Assembly (NCBI GenBank): GCA_031359995.1
Contig: JANMAT010000074.1
Span: 1 to 9,109 of the forward strand
Direction of reading: 5' to 3'
DNA: 9,109 nt
Source of the DNA: JANMAT01 sp031359995
Lineage (GTDB): Bacteria > Actinomycetota > Acidimicrobiia > Acidimicrobiales > Ilumatobacteraceae
Position numbers and translations under genes: made by a program. Positions 4,571-9,109 of the stretch are shown here, piece after piece (the stretch's first letter is position 1; every line of letters begins with the position of its first letter). Below the pieces are notes generated by a model, which made no database searches, was not told where the DNA came from, and saw only the letters and a list, made by a program, of their open reading frames with translations.

Positions 4571-6358
4571 ATGGGTGAGCACCGTGACCGCCGTCCGACC
4601 CGCGTGCTGATCGGGATGGTGCTCGTCGCCACCGGGCTCGCGCTGGCGGCGCGGCCCGCGGCGGCCGACCGGCCCCGGGTGACCGTGATCGGTGATTCCA
4701 CCCTGCTCGGCCTGGGGGTCGACGGCGAGGCCCGCATCCGCCTGCACCACGACCTGAACCTGCAGGCGGCCAGCTGCCGGCGACTCATCGAGGAGAGCTG
4801 CGACATCCCGTTCCGACCGACCAACACCATCGAGGTGATGCAGGGCCCGCAGCGCGGGAACCTGGGTACGGCGTTGGTGCTCATGGCCGGCTACGACGAC
4901 TTCTCCATCGCCGACGGGGTCGACACGATCGTGGCCGAAGCGCGGGCCCAGGGCGTGCCTCACGTGGTGTGGCTGACCTACGTGGAGGACGTCTCCTACA
5001 CGGGCCTCGGCGGCCTCACCTTCGCCGAGGTGTTCCGGCGCCACAACGCCACGTTGCGGGCCAAGGCGGCGACCGAGCCGCTGCTGAGCCTGGCCGACTG
5101 GAACGCCTACGCCGATCCGCATCCCGAGTGGTTCTCGCGCGACGGCATCCACCTGTCCCCCACCGGCAGCGCCGCCCTCGGCGGCTTCATCGCCCAGTCG
5201 CTCGACGCCATCCCGGTGTCGCGCTGCGCCGACATGGCGGCGGGGGGCTCCCTGGAGCCGGGCGGCAGCCCCACCGTGCCCGACGCCGCCGCCGCCGGCT
5301 TCCATGCCGTGGAGCCCACCCGCGTGCTCGATACGCGCAACGGCGCCGTCACCGTCGGTGCCGGGCGGCGCACGACGGTGGAGACGAACGGCATCGTGCC
5401 GCTGGGCGCAGTGGCCGTGGCCGCCAACGTGACCGCGGTCGACACGTGTGCCACCGGGTTCGTGACGGTGCACGCCTGCGGCGGGTTGCCGCTGGCGTCG
5501 AACCTGAACCCGCTCAGCGGCAGCATCGTGGCCGGCCACGTGGTGGCGCCGCTGGCGCCCGGTACGACGTCGTTCTGCGTGACCACCTCGACCCAGTCGG
5601 ACCTCGTGGTCGACATCACCGGATGGTACGGGCCCGGCGGCGATCGCCTCTCCCCCGTCGCGCCGCGCCGGCTGCTCGACACCCGCGTGCGCGGTACCCG
5701 TGTCGCCGCCGGGACGGCCGTCGGTGTGGCCACCACCGCCGGGGTCGGCCGGGGCGCGGTGCTGAACCTGACGACCACCGGCTCCCTGGCGGCAGGGTTC
5801 CTGACCGCCTACTCGGCCACGGCGGTGGGAGCGTGTGACCCGTCGCAACGACCGTTGGCCTCGAACCTGAACGCACCGGCCGGCGCCACGCGGGCGAACC
5901 TGGTGCAGGTGCCCGCTGGCGGTGGTGGTGTCGTGTGCATCTACAGCTCGGTCGACACCCACGTCGTGGCCGACCACACCGGCTCCTACGGGCCCACCGG
6001 CGGCGCCGCCGCCCACGCCACCGCGCCGACCCGGCTGGTCGACACCCGCGGGGGCGCCGGTGCCCCGGTGGGCGGTGGGTCGGCCCTGGCCGTGCGCGTG
6101 CCCGATGCCGGTGCGGTGGCCGCCGCCCTGAACGTCACGGCGGTGGGCGCGGTGGGCCCGGGCTTCGTCACCGCCTACCCCGCCGGTGCGGGAGGGTCGT
6201 GCGCCGCCACCCCGCCGCTGGCGTCGATGCTCAACCATGACGGCGCCGACGCCGTGCCCAACCTGACCATCACCGCGGTGGGCGGGGGTGGCGTCGTGTG
6301 CCTGTTCACGCTCACCACCGCGCACCTCGTGGTCGACGAGACCGCCTGGTTCGGCTGA
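4571..6358 (+). CDS. Secreted SGNH/GDSL-type hydrolase with three C-terminal LLDTR/ASNLN surface repeats
   Basis: The 595-residue protein begins with a signal peptide: basic residues including Arg7-Arg8, a hydrophobic core at about 12-27, and a likely cut after the ARPAAA stretch near residue 32. The SGNH domain (about 35-218) has block I as GDS with nucleophile Ser43 and block V as DGIH with Asp191 and His194, so the catalytic triad is present. Where block III normally reads GxND the sequence is G107-Y-D-D110, so the oxyanion-hole Asn appears replaced by Asp. The rest (about 244-595) is three divergent copies of a 110-120 residue repeat: P-x-R-[LV]-[LV]-DTR, an LNVTA-like strand, G-F-[VL]-T, a P-L-A-S-[NM]-LN motif, a G-x-V-C strand, and VVD-x-T-x-W-[YF]-G. 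Related repeats occur in many secreted actinobacterial proteins; their ligand is unknown to me. Likely role: extracellular esterase or deacetylase held at the envelope. No LPXTG or membrane anchor is seen at the C-terminus. The substrate is unknown. Confidence 0.88.
   Translation: MGEHRDRRPTRVLIGMVLVATGLALAARPAAADRPRVTVIGDSTLLGLGVDGEARIRLHHDLNLQAASCRRLIEESCDIPFRPTNTIEVMQGPQRGNLGTALVLMAGYDDFSIADGVDTIVAEARAQGVPHVVWLTYVEDVSYTGLGGLTFAEVFRRHNATLRAKAATEPLLSLADWNAYADPHPEWFSRDGIHLSPTGSAALGGFIAQSLDAIPVSRCADMAAGGSLEPGGSPTVPDAAAAGFHAVEPTRVLDTRNGAVTVGAGRRTTVETNGIVPLGAVAVAANVTAVDTCATGFVTVHACGGLPLASNLNPLSGSIVAGHVVAPLAPGTTSFCVTTSTQSDLVVDITGWYGPGGDRLSPVAPRRLLDTRVRGTRVAAGTAVGVATTAGVGRGAVLNLTTTGSLAAGFLTAYSATAVGACDPSQRPLASNLNAPAGATRANLVQVPAGGGGVVCIYSSVDTHVVADHTGSYGPTGGAAAHATAPTRLVDTRGGAGAPVGGGSALAVRVPDAGAVAAALNVTAVGAVGPGFVTAYPAGAGGSCAATPPLASMLNHDGADAVPNLTITAVGGGGVVCLFTLTTAHLVVDETAWFG
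5300..6358 (+). repeat. Three tandem protein-level repeats in the SGNH hydrolase
   Basis: Copies run at about residues 244-354, 363-474 and 484-595. The Asp of the DTR motif is residue 254, 370 and 491, spacings of 116 and 121. Each copy ends in an aromatic-Gly motif (GWYG, GSYG, AWFG). Copies two and three share a Cys pair, one before the ASNLN/ASMLN motif (GACDPS, GGSCAA) and one in the VVC strand, which could form a disulfide; copy one has the equivalent HACGG and SFCVT plus an extra Cys (DTC). The copies have diverged well beyond recent DNA duplication. Confidence 0.85.
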
Positions 6359-6371
6359 CGCCGGCCGTCAG
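6355..6371. terminator. Candidate bidirectional terminator hairpin spanning two convergent stop codons
   Basis: CTGACG-CCGGC-CGTCAG is an exact 6-5-6 inverted repeat that includes the TGA of the SGNH gene (6356-6358) and, on the other strand, the TGA of the flavin reductase gene (6370-6368). The genes are 9 bp apart and convergent. No T-tract follows. Opposed TGA codons give part of the symmetry for free. Confidence 0.4.
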
Positions 6372-6979
6372 TCGGTGTCGTCGTCCGCGCCGCCGGCCAC
6401 GTCGAAGCCGGCGGTGGCCAGGCGTTCGAGCAGCCGGTCGCGCACCGACGAGCCGGGCTCGCGGGCCTTGTCGCCGGTGATGCGCCAGCCGTGGCGGCTG
6501 GAGTACAGCAGCGGCGGCTCCTTCAGGCGGCCGGCGCCGTACTCGGTGACGCGGGCGAAGAACAGCTCGTGGTCGAGCTGGCCCAGCACGCCGGGGGTGC
6601 CGGCCGACGCACCGACGCGCTCGACGGTCTCGCACCGCAACCAGGCGACGGCGTCGCGCACGATCGGCTGCCCGTCGGGCAGCGCCTCCAGGTACTCCTC
6701 GGCGATGTAGTGGAACCTGCGGCCCGGGTACGAGAAGTACTGGCCCACGTCGACCTGGTCGCCGGCCAGGATCGACACCGTGAACTGCCCGGCGGCGACC
6801 ATGAGCGGGTAGGTGTCGTGGCGGGGCGACACCGACGCCATCACGATCGGTTCGGCGAAGCTGACCTGGCTGACCCAGTGGGAGCAGTAGGCGCGGGTGG
6901 TGCCGTCGTGGTGGGCGCCCACCACCTGCACGCCCTTGATCATCTGGCCGAGGCAGCGCTTGAGGGCGGGGTCGATCAC
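6368..6979 (-). CDS. Flavin reductase-like, FMN-binding split-barrel protein
   Basis: The 203-residue product has the fold signature of the flavin reductase-like family (NAD(P)H:FMN reductases and small monooxygenase partners). It opens with DPALKRCLGQMIKGVQVVGA, the usual first helix and strand. The SHWVSQVSFAEPIVMASVSPRHDTYPLM segment follows, where the family binds the flavin phosphate (S-x-x-x-x-S, P-[PL], A-S-V). Next is FTVSILAGDQVDVGQYFS, matching the common 'F-x-V-N-x-L' strand, and WLRCETVERV with a late HELFFARVTEYG strand. It may reduce flavin for a partner oxygenase, but family members also act as heme or F420 proteins, so the exact role is open. The GTG at 6979-6977 keeps the first helix; the ATG at 6943 would remove it. 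No good Shine-Dalgarno is seen before the GTG. It lies 56 bp downstream of the SirB1-like gene on the same strand, probably one operon. Confidence 0.85.
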   Translation of the reverse strand: MIDPALKRCLGQMIKGVQVVGAHHDGTTRAYCSHWVSQVSFAEPIVMASVSPRHDTYPLMVAAGQFTVSILAGDQVDVGQYFSYPGRRFHYIAEEYLEALPDGQPIVRDAVAWLRCETVERVGASAGTPGVLGQLDHELFFARVTEYGAGRLKEPPLLYSSRHGWRITGDKAREPGSSVRDRLLERLATAGFDVAGGADDDTD

Positions 6980-7035
6980 GGCGGGAAGGATGGCACGACG
7001 GCGGGGCCCGGCGTCGGACCCGGCGGGGACCTCGC

Positions 7036-7713
7036 TCAGTTCGTGTCGGCCAGCAGGCGGGCGAGCTCGTCGTGGTCGGCGGCGGTGGCGGCGGGGCACC
7101 GCACCCGCAGGCGCATCACCCAACGCTGACCGCGCTGGTCGCCGTTGCGCTGGAACGTGAGGCGCAGGTTGGCCACCATGCGCTCGACGATGGCGACGGG
7201 GCTCACGGGCGTGAGGTAGGCGTCGTGCCACGGCGCCTGGCGACCCATGGTGCGGCGGAACAGCTGCTGGCAGTCGCCCGGGTGCAGCAGGTGGCCGGCG
7301 TTGAACGTGTCCACGTACACCTCGGGGTTCTTCCAGTCGCGCACGAGGAAGTGCCCGGGCATGCCCACGCCCACGAGGGGGACGCCCACCCTGCGCCCGA
7401 CCTCGATGGCCAGGACGCTCAACGTGATCGGGATGCCCTGCCCGCGGGCTACGACCTGGTCGAGGTAGGAGTTGCGCGGATCGTAGTAGTCATCGCTGTT
7501 GCCCCGGTAGCGCCCCGAGGCGAACAGGAACTGCATCAGGGTGGCCACGTCGGTGGCTTGCGACTCCGTGGCGAGCACGTCGAGTCGGCCGAGCGACTCG
7601 TCGATGTCGAGGTCGGGTTGGGCCACTGCGGCGATGCACAGCGCCGCCTCGTCCAGCGGCAGAGCCGGCGCGGGGCGGGCCAGCAGATCGGCGAATCGAG
7701 CCAGCGCGTCCAC
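7036..7713 (-). CDS. SirB1/transglutaminase-like family protein
   Basis: This 225-residue protein matches the SirB1-type transglutaminase-like family. An N-terminal helical part (1-65) is followed by the core: FASGRYRGNSDDYYDPRNSYLDQV at about 65-87, GIPITLSVLAIEVGRRVGVPLVGVGMPGHFLVRDW at 93-127, VYVDTFNAGHLL at 132-143, and a helical C-terminus. His121 (PGHF) and Asp135 (YVDTF) match the His and Asp of the transglutaminase triad, but the nucleophile position in GIPITLS carries no Cys, which is usual for this family and suggests a non-catalytic or altered role. Family function is not established; E. coli SirB1 lies near prfA-hemK. The GTG at 7713-7711 is supported by TACGGT 6 nt upstream. It is the first gene of a probable two-gene unit with the flavin reductase-like gene and is divergent from the acyl-CoA synthetase. 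Confidence 0.88.
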   Translation of the reverse strand: MDALARFADLLARPAPALPLDEAALCIAAVAQPDLDIDESLGRLDVLATESQATDVATLMQFLFASGRYRGNSDDYYDPRNSYLDQVVARGQGIPITLSVLAIEVGRRVGVPLVGVGMPGHFLVRDWKNPEVYVDTFNAGHLLHPGDCQQLFRRTMGRQAPWHDAYLTPVSPVAIVERMVANLRLTFQRNGDQRGQRWVMRLRVRCPAATAADHDELARLLADTN

Positions 7714-7719
7714 GGCGGC

Positions 7720-7725
7720 ACCGTA
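7720..7725 (-). promoter_or_regulatory. Candidate -10 element (TACGGT) for the SirB1-like gene, leaderless spacing
   Basis: On the minus strand TACGGT fits TANNNT and ends exactly 6 nt before the GTG start, so +1 would be the first base of the start codon. No Shine-Dalgarno could fit in such a transcript. Confidence 0.5.
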
Positions 7726-7758
7726 CCGCTGACTAGCGGCGGGAGGTGGTGTCGTCGT

Positions 7759-7764
7759 TAACCT
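7759..7764 (+). promoter_or_regulatory. Candidate -10 element (TAACCT) for the acyl-CoA synthetase, leaderless spacing
   Basis: TAACCT fits TANNNT and ends 8 nt before the ATG at 7773. The purine run GGGAGG at 7741-7746 is 26 nt before that ATG, too far to serve as its ribosome site, and only 2 nt from an in-frame GTG at 7749, too close. Both points favour a leaderless start at 7773. Confidence 0.45.
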
Positions 7765-7772
7765 TCGCGGCC

Positions 7773-9109
7773 ATGTATCCCGGAGCGCACGCCGCGACCA
7801 CTCCCGACAAGCCGGCCGTGATCATGGGATCCACCGGCGAAGTGATGACCTACCAGGAGCTCGACCAGGCCGCCTGTCGAGTGGCCCGGGTCTTCCACGA
7901 CCTCGGACTGCGTGCCGGCGACCACGTGGCGTTCTGCATGGAGAACCATCCCCGCTACCTGGAGGTGGCGTGGGGTTGCCGCTACGCCGGCCTCATCTAC
8001 ACCGCGGCATCGTCGCGGCTCACCTCGGGCGAGCTCGAGTACATCCTGAACGACTGCGAGGCCAAGGCCTTCATCACGTCGCACTACAAGGCCGACCAGG
8101 CCGCCGAGATCGTGGCGGCCACGCCGAACGTGCAGCTGCGGCTCATGCTCGACGGCACCATCGACGGCTACCAGTCCTACGAGTCCACCGTTGCCGCCGC
8201 GTCGCCCGAGCCGCTCCCCGACCGTGTCGCCGGCACCGACATGCTGTACTCGTCGGGCACCACGGGCCGCCCGAAGGGCGTGGCATCGGTGTGGACACCC
8301 CAGTCGCTCGAGGAGAGCGGCGCCGGCGTGATGCCGTTGCTGACGATGCTGTTCGGCGTCACCAAGGAGTCGGTGTACCTGTCCCCCGCGCCGCTCTACC
8401 ACGCCGCCCCGCTGCGGTTCTGCATGGCGGCGCAGTCGCTCGGTTGCACCGTCGTGGTCATGGAGCACTTCGATCCCGAACAGACCATCGCCCTCATCGA
8501 GACGTACCAGGTGACCACCTCGCAGTTCGTGCCCACGATGTTCGTGCGCATGCTGAAGCTGCCCGACGAGGCGCGCCAGAAGCACGACGTGTCGTCGCTG
8601 CAGGTGGCCGTGCACGCCGCCGCGCCGTGCCCGGCCGTGGTGAAGCGCCAGATGATCGAGTGGTGGGGGCCGGTGCTGCACGAGTACTACGCCGGCACCG
8701 AGGGCAACGGCTTCGTGTACTGCAACAGCCAGATGTGGCTGGCCCACGAGGGCACCGTGGGCGCGCCCATCGGCTGCGTGCTGCACATCTGCGACGAGCA
8801 GGGCGACGACCTGCCCCAGGGCGAGTCGGGCACCATCTACTTCGAGGGTGGCAGCCAGTTCGAGTACCACAACGACCCCGAGAAGACGAAGAGCTCGCGG
8901 CACCCCAAGGGCTGGTCCACGCTCGGCGATGTGGGCTACGTGGACGCCGACGGGTTCCTGTACCTCACCGATCGCAAGGCGTACATGATCATCTCGGGCG
9001 GGGTGAACATCTATCCGCAGGAGGCCGAGAACGTGCTCGTGACCCACCCGAAGATCATTGACGTCGCCGTCTTCGGCGTGCCCAACGAGGACTTCGGCGA
9101 AGAGGTGAA
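7773..9109 (+). CDS. FadD-type acyl-CoA synthetase (AMP-binding), C-terminus cut by window edge
   Basis: This adenylate-forming ligase would activate a carboxylic acid with ATP and join it to CoA. The 445 complete codons visible hold most of the enzyme: MYPGAHAATTPDKPAV at the start, the P-loop-like YSSGTTGRPKG at residues 159-169, YLSPAPLYHAAP, the aromatic-Gly-Thr-Glu motif YYAGTEG at 305-311 (Glu310 for magnesium), the ATP-ribose Asp386 in LGDVGYVDADGF, and the hinge DRKAYMIISGGVNIYPQEAE at 400-419. The catalytic lysine of the final motif lies beyond the right edge. The sequence resembles mycobacterial FadD4-like synthetases; the substrate cannot be told. The ATG at 7773 fits the typical first residues of the family. 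In-frame GTG codons at 7746 and 7749 are less likely, and an in-frame TAG at 7734 closes the frame. The frame is open to 9109. It may work with the FadE-type dehydrogenase in acyl-CoA breakdown, though they are in separate transcripts. Confidence 0.94.
   Translation, partial: MYPGAHAATTPDKPAVIMGSTGEVMTYQELDQAACRVARVFHDLGLRAGDHVAFCMENHPRYLEVAWGCRYAGLIYTAASSRLTSGELEYILNDCEAKAFITSHYKADQAAEIVAATPNVQLRLMLDGTIDGYQSYESTVAAASPEPLPDRVAGTDMLYSSGTTGRPKGVASVWTPQSLEESGAGVMPLLTMLFGVTKESVYLSPAPLYHAAPLRFCMAAQSLGCTVVVMEHFDPEQTIALIETYQVTTSQFVPTMFVRMLKLPDEARQKHDVSSLQVAVHAAAPCPAVVKRQMIEWWGPVLHEYYAGTEGNGFVYCNSQMWLAHEGTVGAPIGCVLHICDEQGDDLPQGESGTIYFEGGSQFEYHNDPEKTKSSRHPKGWSTLGDVGYVDADGFLYLTDRKAYMIISGGVNIYPQEAENVLVTHPKIIDVAVFGVPNEDFGEEV

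Noticed and set aside
4456..4884. N-terminal extension of the acyl-CoA dehydrogenase
   Set aside because: It overlaps the SGNH gene on the other strand, and the family alignment and leader signals place the start at 4455.
7758..7763. TTAACC near the synthetase start as part of a regulator palindrome (GTTAAC)
   Set aside because: GTTAAC is only a 6-bp self-palindrome with no extended symmetry; the TAACCT -10 reading explains it better.
7758..9047. 429-codon minus-strand open frame opposite the acyl-CoA synthetase
   Set aside because: The plus-strand frame carries all AMP-binding motifs in order; the minus-strand translation is His/Val/Arg-rich with no recognisable motif.
1..9109. Defence island, prophage, CRISPR or mobile element
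   Set aside because: All genes are recognisable chromosomal families, gaps are short, and I found no direct-repeat array, transposase, integrase, tRNA-end or flanking inverted repeats.

Overview
The window is a GC-rich (visibly around 70%) bacterial chromosome segment with tightly packed ordinary genes, many G/C third positions and several GTG starts. The gene types (FadD/FadE lipid enzymes, the IspH sequence style, a secreted protein with 'LLDTR ... ASNLN ... VVD.TGW' repeats) point to a high-GC actinobacterium, plausibly of the Acidimicrobiia. That placement is an inference from sequence style, not a database result. I see no tRNA, rRNA, CRISPR array, insertion sequence, phage gene or integration site. 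Every gene lies intact and in one frame except where the window cuts the first and last.

Layout. (1) Bases 1-1634, minus strand: a PDZ/radical-SAM/DUF512 Fe-S protein followed, with an ATGA overlap, by the start of der (EngA), the ribosome-assembly GTPase. (2) Bases 1737-3225, plus strand: ispH, last step of the MEP isoprenoid pathway, then a four-helix CopD-like membrane protein 7 bp downstream. (3) Bases 3250-4455, minus strand: an acyl-CoA dehydrogenase, convergent with the membrane protein and divergent from the next gene. (4) Bases 4571-6358, plus strand: a secreted SGNH-type hydrolase fused to three copies of an actinobacterial surface repeat. (5) Bases 6368-7713, minus strand: a SirB1/transglutaminase-like protein followed by a flavin reductase-like protein, probably one operon. 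(6) From 7773 to the right edge, plus strand: a FadD-type acyl-CoA synthetase, cut before its C-terminal lysine motif.

How the parts relate. The acyl-CoA synthetase and acyl-CoA dehydrogenase fit lipid or sterol catabolism, activating and oxidising acyl chains, but they are not in one operon. IspH and Der are housekeeping. The most interesting material is in the three divergent intergenic regions. All six operon-head genes have a TANNNT -10-like hexamer. In four of them (1634, 1737, 7713, 7773) it lies only 6-9 nt before the start codon, with no properly placed Shine-Dalgarno, which predicts leaderless mRNAs. In the other two (4455, 4571) it lies about 31-35 nt upstream, leaving room for a short leader with a Shine-Dalgarno. 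The 4456-4570 region also carries two perfect inverted repeats that look like regulator sites. I see no convincing previously undescribed multi-gene system here. The findings are regulatory details and variant protein families.
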